Notes under the pieces: generated by a model | What the model was told of the DNA's origin: nothing | Seen by the model: the letters and a program-made list of their open reading frames with translations, nothing else | The model's database searches: none | Assembly (NCBI RefSeq): GCF_030408735.1 | Contig: NZ_CP047204.1 | Span: forward strand, 248,001 to 312,000 | Direction: 5' to 3' | DNA from: Corynebacterium faecale | Lineage (GTDB): Bacteria > Actinomycetota > Actinomycetes > Mycobacteriales > Mycobacteriaceae | DNA: 64,000 nucleotides | Made by a program: the position numbers and the translations under genes | Shown: positions 44,668 to 52,971 of the stretch, one piece after another | Layout of the letters: each line of letters begins with the position of its first letter | How positions within the stretch are numbered: position 1 is the first letter of the stretch

Positions 44668-45921
44668 ATGAGTGTCTTCGATCAGCTGGCCGGTCCCGAA
44701 TCCATTTCAGGCACGCTTATCGACGCCGCCACCGCCGCCCGCGCGATTGCGCGGGACACCTCCGGGGCGCGGGGTAACAACGCGGACACTCATGTGGAGG
44801 ATGGCGCGGGGATCAGTGATTCGGCCTTCACCCATTCCTGGCTCTTCACCGGCCCACCCGGTTCGGGACGCTCCGTGGCCGCCCGTGCCTTCGCGGCAGC
44901 CCTGGTGTGCTCAGCTCCGGACATCGTGGGGTGTGGCAGGTGTGAACACTGCCGGTCCGTGCTCTCTGATTCCCACGGCGATGTGGTGTACATCCAACCC
45001 CATGAACTCTCCATCGGCATTGACCTGATGCGCACCGTGGTCGACGATGCCGCGAAACTGCCCACGGTATCCAACTGGCGTGTGATCATTTTGGAAAACG
45101 CCGATCGCCTCACCGAACCTGCCGGAAACGCCCTGCTGAAGACAGTGGAGGAACCACCAGAGCGCACCGTGATCATCCTGTGCGCGCCATCCACCGACCC
45201 AGAAGACATCATGGTGACGCTGCGCTCCCGTTGCCGACACATCTATATCCCCACGCCCACCGTGGATGAGGTGGCCCGCATCCTGGTCCGTGAGGGTGGG
45301 GTCGCGGAGAACGATGCCCGCCTGGCCGCCGCGGCCTCCGGCGGACATATCGGACGCGCACGACACCTAGCCCACAACCAGCAGGCCCAGATCAGACGTG
45401 CCAACATCATCAACCTGGCTGAGCTCATCTATCACGGCGACCAGGCCTTCCAGGCGGTGAACTCCCTGGTGAAAGGCATTGAGAAGGAATCCCAGGACAG
45501 TCTCGCCGCCATTGAGGACCAGGAGATGGAGAAACTCCACACCTCCCTCGGCATGGGATCCAAGGGCAAAGGCATGCAAAAGGCCCTGCGTGGAGTATCC
45601 GGCCAGATCAAGGAACTGGAGGACAACCAGCGGAAACGCCGCACCCGTTTTCTCCGCGACGCACTCGACCTTGCCCTGATTGACCTGGCCGGAATCTACC
45701 GTGATGCCCTGGTCCTCTCCTCCGGTGCTGGCGTGGGCCTGACGCACCCCGACATGGAAGGACTATCCCGGGAGCTGGCAGAAAAAGTCACCGGCGAAGG
45801 TCTGCTCGACTGCCTCGATGCGATCAACAAATGCCGCGAATACTTCGGATACAACGTCCGCCCGGTGGTGGCCATGGATGCGCTGGTAGGCAGACTCCGC
45901 AAGGCGTATAAAGTCCGCTGA
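44668..45921 (+). CDS. holB: DNA polymerase III delta-prime subunit
   Basis: 417 residues from ATG 44668 (GTG 44629 possible). AAA+ clamp-loader fold: P-loop TGPPGSGRSVAARAF with Arg instead of Lys as in actinobacterial delta-prime, a zinc site CGRCEHCRS, DDAAKLP, ILENADRLTEPAGNALLKTVEEPP (SRC-linker region and sensor motif RSRCRHIYIP). A helical C-terminal collar. Part of the replicative clamp loader. Starts about 70 bases from the divergent cyaB and is followed by tRNA-Thr. Confidence 0.92.
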   Translation: MSVFDQLAGPESISGTLIDAATAARAIARDTSGARGNNADTHVEDGAGISDSAFTHSWLFTGPPGSGRSVAARAFAAALVCSAPDIVGCGRCEHCRSVLSDSHGDVVYIQPHELSIGIDLMRTVVDDAAKLPTVSNWRVIILENADRLTEPAGNALLKTVEEPPERTVIILCAPSTDPEDIMVTLRSRCRHIYIPTPTVDEVARILVREGGVAENDARLAAAASGGHIGRARHLAHNQQAQIRRANIINLAELIYHGDQAFQAVNSLVKGIEKESQDSLAAIEDQEMEKLHTSLGMGSKGKGMQKALRGVSGQIKELEDNQRKRRTRFLRDALDLALIDLAGIYRDALVLSSGAGVGLTHPDMEGLSRELAEKVTGEGLLDCLDAINKCREYFGYNVRPVVAMDALVGRLRKAYKVR

Positions 45922-46023
45922 GGGTTTATTGACGGCCGCGGGGTGCCTGAGGGCTAAGGGTGCCCCCTGATTATTGCCGGGCATATGCTGTGCGGTAAAC
46001 TGTCGAATCGTTAAAAGTACTGC

Positions 46024-46099
46024 GCCGCTTTAGCTCAGTCGGTAGAGCGTCTCACTCGTAATGAGAAGGTCAGGAGTTCGATTCTCCTAAGCGGCTCCA
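46024..46099 (+). tRNA. tRNA-Thr (anticodon CGT)
   Basis: Acceptor GCCGCTT/AAGCGGC, D-arm GCTC..AGTCGGTA..GAGC, anticodon stem-loop TCTCA-CTCGTAA-TGAGA (anticodon CGT), T-arm AGGAG-TTCGATT-CTCCT, discriminator T and encoded CCA. Complete cloverleaf. Confidence 0.95.
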
Positions 46100-46106
46100 T
46101 ATAGAA

Positions 46107-46148
46107 CGACAGCCCCCTTTTTCCAGTAATGGTGAAAGGGGGCTGTCG
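46107..46148 (+). terminator. terminator after tRNA-Thr
   Basis: 14-bp stem CGACAGCCCCCTTT / AAAGGGGGCTGTCG with a 14-base loop, 8 bases after the tRNA. It lies between tRNA-Thr and the convergent TauE gene, so it may serve both. Confidence 0.85.
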
Positions 46149-46168
46149 TCATATTCTTGAGCGGCGCG

Positions 46169-47023
46169 TTAGTTGCCCATGGTGTTCGGGAGGTGGGGGT
46201 TGCGTCGAAAAGCATAGAGGCCACCTGCTGTGAGCACCGCAGCACCGATGACCACCAGCCCCCAGGGCTGGGGGAGTTCCTGGGACAGAACGGCCACACC
46301 CATGACCAGCACGAATACTCCGAAGCCCTTGCGCAGGGCCTGCTCGGGAACCACGGATGTCAGGCGGGCACCGATCACCGCACCGACCAGTGCGGCAGCG
46401 GTTACCGCCAGCACCACGGGCCAGTCCAGGCTCACGGAGGTCAGGTAACCGGCGAGTCCGGCGAAGGATTTCATGGAGATCACCAGCAGGGAGGTGCCCA
46501 CCGCCATCGGCATGGACAATCCGCCGAGGAGCGCCAGGGCTGGGACCACCAGGAACCCACCGCCGGCTCCGACGAGCCCGGTGACCAAACCGACGGCCAA
46601 CCCTTCAGCGAGGATTTTGCCCAGCGGCAGGGATTTCTTCGCGCTGGTTCCGGATTGTTTTTTCCGGCTGCGCAGCATGGCGGTGGCGGTGGCGATCATC
46701 ATCAGGGCGAAGGCGATGAGGAGAATCGTCCCGGGGATGAACCCGCCGAGAAGGCCACCCAGGAAGGCACCGAGCATGCTGGCCACACCGAAGATGAGTC
46801 CGGTGCGCCACTGCACATGTCCGTGCCGGGCATGTGCGATGGTGCTGACCACGGAGGTCGTGCCCACCACGAACAGTGAGGCTGCGATGGCTTCCTTGGC
46901 ATCCATTCCGGCGACATAGGTGAGAAGCGGGACGGTGAGAATGGATCCGCCGCCACCGAGCAGTCCGAGGCTGAGCCCGACCACGATGGCGAGCAGAATC
47001 ACCAGTGCGAGAGTGATGCTCAT
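46169..47023 (-). CDS. TauE/SafE-family sulfite exporter
   Basis: 284 residues, about eight helices in two repeats. Family motifs GLSLGLLGGGGSILTVPLLTYVAG and LVTGLVGAGGGFLVVPALALLGG. Exports organosulfonate or sulfite-type anions. Third gene after the persulfide dioxygenase-rhodanese and the rhodanese gene, 45 bases downstream, so likely removes sulfite or thiosulfate made by those enzymes. Confidence 0.92.
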   Translation of the reverse strand: MSITLALVILLAIVVGLSLGLLGGGGSILTVPLLTYVAGMDAKEAIAASLFVVGTTSVVSTIAHARHGHVQWRTGLIFGVASMLGAFLGGLLGGFIPGTILLIAFALMMIATATAMLRSRKKQSGTSAKKSLPLGKILAEGLAVGLVTGLVGAGGGFLVVPALALLGGLSMPMAVGTSLLVISMKSFAGLAGYLTSVSLDWPVVLAVTAAALVGAVIGARLTSVVPEQALRKGFGVFVLVMGVAVLSQELPQPWGLVVIGAAVLTAGGLYAFRRNPHLPNTMGN

Positions 47024-47068
47024 GATTCCTGTCTTTGAAACGTGGGCCGGGTGCAGGCCAGGGGGTGT

Positions 47069-47677
47069 CTAGACCCGGGTGATGTTTGTGGTGGCCACGG
47101 GGATATTGCGCACAGTGGACTCCAGGGTCGGGGTCACCGCGGTCCGGTTCCAGGGCATTTTGGACAGGGCGCTGGCCATCATGCAGGAGTCGCTGAGTGC
47201 GGAGTAGGTGAGTCCGGCTCCGATCGCTGCGGAGAGGTATCCCAATGGTCGGGCGATGGTGCGGGAGCCGAGGAAACCCGCTAGGACCAGCGAACCTGCG
47301 ACCATGCGGACCTGGCGGTCCATGGCCCAGCGCCGTGTGCCACGAATGACGTCACCGCCCGCTGATTCAAAGGCTGCTGTTCCACCGGCCAAGACGCTGG
47401 CTTCGGTTAAGCCAGCGGCGGCGAGGCGTTCGCGGGCTTCCTCTGCGCGGATGCCGGATTGGCAGACCAACACCACGCCATCGTGGAAACGGGAGGCGAA
47501 CTCCGCGGTGTGCTCGGACAGCATGGCAAGGGGGACATTGTAGGCACCGCGGATATGCAGGGACTCAAACTCTGCGGGGGTGCGGACATCGATGATCATC
47601 AGCTGCTGATCATGGGCGAGGCGAGCCTTTAGTTCCTCTGCCTCGAGTGTGGTGATCAGTGTGGTTGCAGTGGTCAT
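47069..47677 (-). CDS. rhodanese with DUF2892 membrane tail
   Basis: 202 residues. Rhodanese domain (about 1-110) with IIDVRTPAEFESLHIRGAYNVPL and the active-site loop VLVCQSGIRAEEA (Cys persulfide site). The C-terminal DUF2892-like part has two hydrophobic segments (about 122-160, QVRMVAGSLVLAGFLG and PLGYLSAAIGAGLTYSAL) and CMMA. Transfers sulfane sulfur at the membrane. Middle gene of the sulfur operon, 35 bases after the dioxygenase gene. Confidence 0.88.
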   Translation of the reverse strand: MTTATTLITTLEAEELKARLAHDQQLMIIDVRTPAEFESLHIRGAYNVPLAMLSEHTAEFASRFHDGVVLVCQSGIRAEEARERLAAAGLTEASVLAGGTAAFESAGGDVIRGTRRWAMDRQVRMVAGSLVLAGFLGSRTIARPLGYLSAAIGAGLTYSALSDSCMMASALSKMPWNRTAVTPTLESTVRNIPVATTNITRV

Positions 47678-47712
47678 GGGTGTGTGGGTTCCTATCTGGG
47701 CGGTGAATGAGA

Positions 47713-49107
47713 TTATGTGTTGTTGTGGGCGAGCCAGCCCAGGTATGAGCCTTCGAGCTCGATGATTCGGTAGCCCCTGCGACGCAGTGCCGAGGCGGCC
47801 ACAGAGTTACGGACACCCGATTGGCAGTAGGTGATGATGGTGGCGTCGTCAGCGGGGAGCTGGTCTAAGTTCCAGAGAACCCGTCCACCGGAGAGCTGCG
47901 CTGAACCTGGGATGTGGCCGTCGGCGTGCTCGGTTTTATTGCGCAGATCCAGCAGCATGGCGTGATTGGTGTGTTCGAGCTGAGCCTGGGGGAGAACCTC
48001 CGGGGTGGTTATGGGCAGCCCTTCGAAGGAGGTGATGAAACCGGCGACCTCGTCGATGCCGACGCGCATGAAATGGTTGCGATAATTTTCAGCTGTTTCT
48101 GAATCGGCGGCGAGAATGACCAGGTTGCCACTGTCCACCTCTGGGTCGAAGACCCAGGCGGAATAGGTCGCTGCCTTGTCCACGCCTGGCACGTTGACCG
48201 CACCCTCGACGGTGCCCGCGTGGACCTTGGTGTGGTGACGGGTATCCACGAGGATCTTCTCACCCCGCCGGACCTGGTCAGCGATGTCTGCGCCTTGCAG
48301 CTCAGGAAGTGGGGTCAGTGGGTACCCGAGGATCAACGGGCCGGACTTGTTCTGGCGTTTCATGCGGCCGAAATAGGCGTGGGCATCAGGCTGGCCCTCG
48401 AGGAGCTCTTCGATGAAACCCTGCTCATCGTCATTGTTCAGATAAGGGGCCCACCAGGCGTAGCTGCGTTCATAACCAACAGTGGTCGAGGGCAGAGCAC
48501 CGAGAGCCTTGCCGCAGGCGGAACCTGCGCCGTGGGCGGGATAGATCTGGACATGGTCGGGCAGGTCCAAAAAGACATTTTTCAGGCTATGGAACAGTTG
48601 CGATGCTCCGGCGAAGCGCGTGTCGATGCCCCCTGCGGCCTCATCAAGTAGATCCGGGCGACCCAGATCGCCGGAGAAAACGAAATCACCGGACAGCATA
48701 TACCCGGGGGTATTGGCGAAAGCTCCATCGGTGACCAGGAACGACAGGTGCTCCGGGGTATGGCCCGGGGTGTGGCGGGCCTGGATGACGATATTGCCGA
48801 TGGTGATGGTGTCGCGGTCATGGAGTCGGGTGCCGTCGAAACCGTATTGCCAGTCCTCCCCGCCTTCCCCGGAGACATAGATCTGAGCACCGGTGGCCGC
48901 AGCGAGCTCACGGGTGCCAGAGAGATAATCGGCGTGAATGTGGGTTTCGGCGACACCGGTGATGGTCATTCCGTGGTGGCTGGCCAGATCAAGATAGTCG
49001 GCGATGTCGCGGCGGGGGTCTACAACGACAGCGGTGTTCTCAGCCTGACAGCCAATGAAATAACTGGCCTGTGCCAGGTCCTCGTCATAGAAGCGGTGTA
49101 AAAGCAT
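47713..49107 (-). CDS. persulfide dioxygenase-rhodanese fusion (CstB/Blh-like)
   Basis: 464 residues from ATG 49107 (GGAG 8 bases upstream; GTG 49116 possible). N-terminal MBL-fold dioxygenase: ETHIHADYLSG, HTPGHTPEHLSFLV, SGDFVFSGDLGRPDL, IYPAHGAGS, iron-binding motifs. Two rhodanese-like domains follow: the first (about 265-350) lacks an active Cys, the second has ITYCQSGVRNSVAA. It oxidises persulfides to sulfite or thiosulfate. First gene of the operon, controlled by CsoR/CstR-like palindromes upstream. Confidence 0.9.
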   Translation of the reverse strand: MLLHRFYDEDLAQASYFIGCQAENTAVVVDPRRDIADYLDLASHHGMTITGVAETHIHADYLSGTRELAAATGAQIYVSGEGGEDWQYGFDGTRLHDRDTITIGNIVIQARHTPGHTPEHLSFLVTDGAFANTPGYMLSGDFVFSGDLGRPDLLDEAAGGIDTRFAGASQLFHSLKNVFLDLPDHVQIYPAHGAGSACGKALGALPSTTVGYERSYAWWAPYLNNDDEQGFIEELLEGQPDAHAYFGRMKRQNKSGPLILGYPLTPLPELQGADIADQVRRGEKILVDTRHHTKVHAGTVEGAVNVPGVDKAATYSAWVFDPEVDSGNLVILAADSETAENYRNHFMRVGIDEVAGFITSFEGLPITTPEVLPQAQLEHTNHAMLLDLRNKTEHADGHIPGSAQLSGGRVLWNLDQLPADDATIITYCQSGVRNSVAASALRRRGYRIIELEGSYLGWLAHNNT

Positions 49108-49162
49108 GGGAATCACTCCAGGTTCTTCGATGGTGGTGGGTGAGTGGAACCCAGTGTGGCAT

Positions 49163-49200
49163 ATACCCCCCGGGGTATCAAGTTGTACTGGGGGGAGTAT
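49163..49200. promoter_or_regulatory. CsoR/CstR-like operators before the sulfur operon
   Basis: ATACCCCCCGGGGTAT (49163-49178) is a near-perfect palindrome of the kind bound by CsoR-family repressors (CstR for persulfide sensing). A second G-tract site, GTACTGGGGGGAGTAT, is at 49185-49200. They lie 56-93 bases upstream of the dioxygenase ATG. No CsoR-family gene is in the window. The remaining bases to 49338 show no gene. Confidence 0.6.
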
Positions 49201-49424
49201 CTGAATCTGCTGGTGGGAGGGTTTTGCTGGGTGTCGGCTTGTGCGGGGGAACGTGCAAGCGTGACAGGGGCCGTGCCACCGCCCGGCCGGAGCGGGCAGT
49301 GGGGGAAATCGCTAAGCCAAGGCCCACGCCATTGGGGGGTGTCCCTATGTTTTTGTCAAGAGGTGGGCCCTGTACTCAGGAAACCACTTCGGGGGTAACT
49401 TCTAATTCTCGTAATCAGCATGGC

Positions 49425-49463
49425 TGATCGGCTGGTCAGCGTGTTCATTGTTGACCAGCTGAT
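49425..49463. ncRNA. structured flank of the IS110 element, possible bridge-RNA part
   Basis: GATCGGCTGGTCA (49425-49437) pairs with TGACCAGCTGATC (49451-49463) with one mismatch, loop GCGTGTTCATTGT. It sits 16-54 bases past the transposase stop inside the element. IS110/IS1111 elements express a bridge RNA from one non-coding end; which end applies here is not settled. Transcription is not shown. Confidence 0.3.
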
Positions 49464-49478
49464 CGTGCTGGCAGTGAA

Positions 49479-50687
49479 TTAGGCAGCGGCCCTGGAGGGA
49501 ACCTCCCGGAAGAACTCAGCTCGGGTCAACATCGCGTAGATGACATTGCACCGCCGCCTGGCCAAACACATGATGGCTGCGTTATGGCGCTTGCCCTCGG
49601 CTCGTTTCCGTTCGTAGTAGGTCTTCGATGCTTCATGAGATCGCAAGGATGCGAACGCGGAGTAGAACAACGCATTCTTGAGCCTTTTGTTGCCTGATCT
49701 AGCGGGGAACTCGCCACGGATGGATGTGCCAGATCTTCGTGTCACCGGGGCGATCCCGGCATAAGCGGCCAGGTGCCCGGCGGATCGGAAGTCAGAACAG
49801 TCACCGACAGCCAGGAGGATATTGGCTGCGGTCTTGATGCCAACTCCCGGCATAGATATCAAGACCTGGTGAAGAGGGAATTCTTCGAGTAACTCCTCAA
49901 CTTGTTCAGCGATAGTTTTGCGCTGTTCCAGCAGGGACTTGATGTTGGTGGCCAACTGCGGGATGACGATCTCAGCAGCTGCGGTTCCAGGTACCGTGAC
50001 GGTTTGGGCTTTCAAACCGTCGAAGATAGCATCCACCAGCTTCGTGGGATCCTTCTTCGCGCGGTTACTCATCCAGGTGTGAACACGCTGGTATCCCGCC
50101 TTTTTCATCTTCGTTGGTCCGCCGTAATGGATCAGCATCTCTAACACTAAGGGTCGGGTGATCACATCACCGACCAGTGCTCGTTCGAAGCTGGGGTAGA
50201 TCTGGGTGAGCACGCTGCGCAATCGGTTGATGGTTCTCGTGCAGTCTTTGGCGATGTCGTCATCAAAGCCTGACAGCATCTTCAACGCTGACAAGACTTC
50301 GTTGTCGCGGTCGACAGCACGCAAGGTATGTGGCATGGTCCGTGCGGTATCGGCGATGATGAAGGCGTCCCGACGGTCGGTTTTGGACCGCCCTGGATAG
50401 AGATCAGCGGCCTTGCGTATGGCCAGACCTGGGAGGTAACCAACCAGGCAGCCGGCATCGCGGGCGACGGCGATGGGCAGGGCACCGATGGTGTTGGGTT
50501 GGTCGACAACCATCAAGACTGTGCCATGTTGCTGCAGGTCGGTGAAGACTTTCCGGAGCTGGGTTTCGTCTTGGGGTAGGGGTTTGTCGTAGATGATTTC
50601 GCCTGAGCTGAGCATCGCGCAAGCGTGGTGGGCGGTTTTTCCGACGTCGAGTCCGATGGTGACGTCATGGGTGTTGCCGGTGGTCAT
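49479..50687 (-). CDS. IS110-family transposase
   Basis: 402 residues from ATG 50687, preceded by AGGAGG. N-terminal DEDD RuvC-like domain: TIGLDVGKTAHHA (first Asp), VVDQPNTIG (Glu-type position replaced by Asp-Gln context), SKTDRRDAFIIADTART (DxxDA). C-terminal transposase_20 domain: LISMPGVGIKTAANILLAVGD, FRSAGHLAAYAGIAPVTRRSGTS with Ser likely the catalytic nucleophile, NKRLKNALFYSAF. The frame is intact, so the element may be active. Confidence 0.94.
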   Translation of the reverse strand: MTTGNTHDVTIGLDVGKTAHHACAMLSSGEIIYDKPLPQDETQLRKVFTDLQQHGTVLMVVDQPNTIGALPIAVARDAGCLVGYLPGLAIRKAADLYPGRSKTDRRDAFIIADTARTMPHTLRAVDRDNEVLSALKMLSGFDDDIAKDCTRTINRLRSVLTQIYPSFERALVGDVITRPLVLEMLIHYGGPTKMKKAGYQRVHTWMSNRAKKDPTKLVDAIFDGLKAQTVTVPGTAAAEIVIPQLATNIKSLLEQRKTIAEQVEELLEEFPLHQVLISMPGVGIKTAANILLAVGDCSDFRSAGHLAAYAGIAPVTRRSGTSIRGEFPARSGNKRLKNALFYSAFASLRSHEASKTYYERKRAEGKRHNAAIMCLARRRCNVIYAMLTRAEFFREVPSRAAA

Positions 50688-50904
50688 TACCGGCCTCCTT
50701 GAATGTCGTAGCAACAGTGACGGGTCAAACTCGTCGCTGGTGTCATGACATCCGATGCTGGCACCCACGTTACAAAGAGAACTGAACCTCAACTGGTTCG
50801 TCCGTGTCCCTATTAGCAGTCAACGGTTGTCCTGGAGTCCCGGCGGCAACACCCCCCGGATCATGTGAACTACAGGGCGATTAAGCCATACCGGGCCCAG
50901 CGAC

Positions 50905-50923
50905 TATCCCCATTATGGGGATA
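50905..50923. promoter_or_regulatory. palindrome upstream of rluC-like gene
   Basis: TATCCCC-ATTAT-GGGGATA, a perfect 7-5-7 palindrome in the 274-base gap between the IS110 end and the rluC-like gene. It resembles the C/G-tract operators at 49163-49200, so it may bind the same class of regulator. No gene is seen in the gap. Confidence 0.4.
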
Positions 50924-51087
50924 CTCTCAAAGTAACGGGCAAACCCGCCATCGAACAGGCGCGAATGCGACCGCGACTGCATCCCGGTTCCACCCCTCCC
51001 GGATGTTGCCCATGCCCAACAGCTGCCGAGGTATGCGAAAAAATCTGCCTTTACCAGGCATTTTAAAGCTGGTAGGGTGTTACGGCC

Positions 51088-52029
51088 ATGGAGCAGAAAA
51101 GCAAAGCCACTTTCCAGGAGGTGGCAATCACGGAGTCGCATGCGGGTCGGCGGCTGGATAAGTACCTTCGGTCACAACTCAAAGGTGTGCCCGCCTCGGT
51201 GATCTTCCGGAAGCTGCGCACGGGTCAGATCAAGGTCAATGGGCGAAAATCCAAGCCGGATTACCGCATCCAGAATGGTGATGTGCTGAAGATGCTCCAG
51301 ATGGATCTTCCGCAGGATCTTCCACCACCGGTAACGCTTCCTCCGCCCCTGCTCAAACAGATCGAACACAGCATCATCCACGAGGATTCGGAACTGATTG
51401 TGCTGAATAAGCCTGCCGATATCGCGGTGCACGTGGGTACCGGTGTCGCTGGCGGCGTCATCGAGGCCCTGCGTCAGTTGCGGCCGGACGAACATGATCT
51501 TGAATTGGTGCACCGCCTGGACCGTGAAACCTCCGGTCTGCTCATGGTGGCCAAGACCTCATCCATGCTCCGTCACCTCCAGCAGGTGCTGCGGGAGGAT
51601 GACCATTCCATTCCGCGACGGTATCTGCTTCTTGTCCGGGGGCATTGGCCGGACCATGTCAGGCAGGTGGATGCGCCACTCCTGCGCACTGACTCCGCGG
51701 TCAGGGTGAATGAGCGGGGCCAGGACGCGCTGACATTTTTTGAGGTGCAGCGTAGGTACGGGCAACGGGCAACGCTGGTCAAGGCCCGTTTAACCACCGG
51801 GCGTAAACATCAGATCCGGGTCCATGCACGTCATGCGGGGCACCCGATCGCGGGGGATCGTAAATATGGTGATGATCGCTTCAGCCGGTCAATCAACACC
51901 AGGCATATGTTTTTGCACTCATCGGAACTGAGCGTGCCCATGCCGGATGGCAGCGTTCAGGAGTTCTCCGCCCCTATGCCGGTGCATTGGAAGCCTGCGT
52001 TATCCCTGCTCAGCGCCAAGAACAGCTAG
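51088..52029 (+). CDS. rluC: RluA-family 23S rRNA pseudouridine synthase
   Basis: 313 residues. N-terminal S4-type domain (GRRLDKYLRSQLKGVPASVIFRKLRTGQIKVNGRK), then the catalytic domain with LVHRLDRETSGLLMVAKT (catalytic Asp in HRLDRETSG), ARLTTGRKHQIRVHARHAGHPIAGDRKYG. RluC/RluD type; exact rRNA target not determinable. It is separated from the sulfur operon by the IS110 element. Its 3' end overlaps the convergent DsbA-like gene by 30 bases. Confidence 0.88.
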   Translation: MEQKSKATFQEVAITESHAGRRLDKYLRSQLKGVPASVIFRKLRTGQIKVNGRKSKPDYRIQNGDVLKMLQMDLPQDLPPPVTLPPPLLKQIEHSIIHEDSELIVLNKPADIAVHVGTGVAGGVIEALRQLRPDEHDLELVHRLDRETSGLLMVAKTSSMLRHLQQVLREDDHSIPRRYLLLVRGHWPDHVRQVDAPLLRTDSAVRVNERGQDALTFFEVQRRYGQRATLVKARLTTGRKHQIRVHARHAGHPIAGDRKYGDDRFSRSINTRHMFLHSSELSVPMPDGSVQEFSAPMPVHWKPALSLLSAKNS

Positions 52030-52848
52030 TTCGCCCAGGATGGCGCGGTCGAAGTTTTCGAAGGGCTGCGCGCCTGAGATGAACTGTGTGCCCACCAGGA
52101 ATGAGGGGGTTCCGGTGATTCCGATCTGCTGCCCATAGGATCGCGCGGCCTCCACCGATGCGGTGAAACTGTCATCGGTGGCATGTGCGCGGAAGAGATT
52201 CAGATCGGACACGCCGGCGGTTTCGGCGAAGCGGACATAATCATCGATGGTGAATTCGGGGTGCCCGCCGGCGGTGGGGTGGTTGGCGTAGAGCTCGGTT
52301 TTAAACTCGTGGAATTTCCCCTGCTCTGCTGCGGCGCGGATGGCCTTGGCTCCGGCATCGGCGTGTTCGCCGTTGATGGGCATGTCATTCCACTCGATGC
52401 GCACCAGGCCGGTACCCACGTATTTTTCAATGATCTGGGCTTCGGTGTCGGTGGTGTAGCGGGCGCAGAAGGGGCATTCGGTGTCGGAGAATTCAGAGAT
52501 GACCACGGGTGCGTCGAGCGCCCCGATGGCGAAGGGGTCGGCGGCGTCGCGGCGGTGGATGGCGGTGATGTCGTTGGAACCGGTCAACGTGCCACCGGGG
52601 CCGTAAATGGTGGCGTCGTAGAGGGCGTCGTCAAGCATGGTTGGACCGGCAGTGTCGGTGCCGGCCACCACCTGGCCACCTGTGGCAAGCGCAAAAGAGG
52701 TGGTGCCGGTCTGTTGTCCGGCAAGGTAACCACCGGCACCCGCGATGAGCGCGGCGCCCAGAACGAGTGCCCAGGCTTTGCCTGGGATAGGGACGCTTGT
52801 CGACGCCCCGTCCCGATCCCCTTCGTATGGATTAACTGCTGAAGTCAT
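52000..52848 (-). CDS. membrane-anchored DsbA-like thioredoxin-fold protein
   Basis: 282 residues. One N-terminal helix (about 25-45), a linker, then a DsbA-like domain with redox motif DTECPFCARYTTD (CPFC) and cis-Pro segment ITGTPSFLVG. Typical of actinobacterial disulfide-oxidising proteins exported outside the membrane. Overlaps the rluC-like gene tail by 30 bases in the opposite direction. Confidence 0.9.
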   Translation of the reverse strand: MTSAVNPYEGDRDGASTSVPIPGKAWALVLGAALIAGAGGYLAGQQTGTTSFALATGGQVVAGTDTAGPTMLDDALYDATIYGPGGTLTGSNDITAIHRRDAADPFAIGALDAPVVISEFSDTECPFCARYTTDTEAQIIEKYVGTGLVRIEWNDMPINGEHADAGAKAIRAAAEQGKFHEFKTELYANHPTAGGHPEFTIDDYVRFAETAGVSDLNLFRAHATDDSFTASVEAARSYGQQIGITGTPSFLVGTQFISGAQPFENFDRAILGELAVLGAEQG

Positions 52849-52971
52849 GGTGCTACACCTTATCTGGTCGCGGCAGTTGGGGCAGGGGGCTTCAAATGTG
52901 ACAAAATTGGCATCCTATTGCCGGCGAAAATTGACTATCCTGGAGGGAAGACGTCGAAAGGGATTACCAAT

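Larger units (their letters stand above)
49339..50813 (-). mobile_element. IS110-family insertion sequence
   Basis: An intact IS110-type transposase gene (49479-50687) is flanked by about 130 non-coding bases on each side. The 10-base sequence GTGTCCCTAT occurs at 49339-49348 and again at 50804-50813, which suggests element boundaries and a core direct repeat, giving about 1.47 kb, the normal size for this family. No terminal inverted repeats are needed in this family. A hairpin in the 3' flank (49425-49437 with 49451-49463) may belong to the guide (bridge) RNA region. It lies between the sulfur operon and rluC. Confidence 0.72.

Noticed and set aside
44820..44900. Degenerate Walker A (GSGRS) in the delta-prime subunit as an anomaly
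   Set aside because: Arg instead of Lys is usual for actinobacterial delta-prime proteins.
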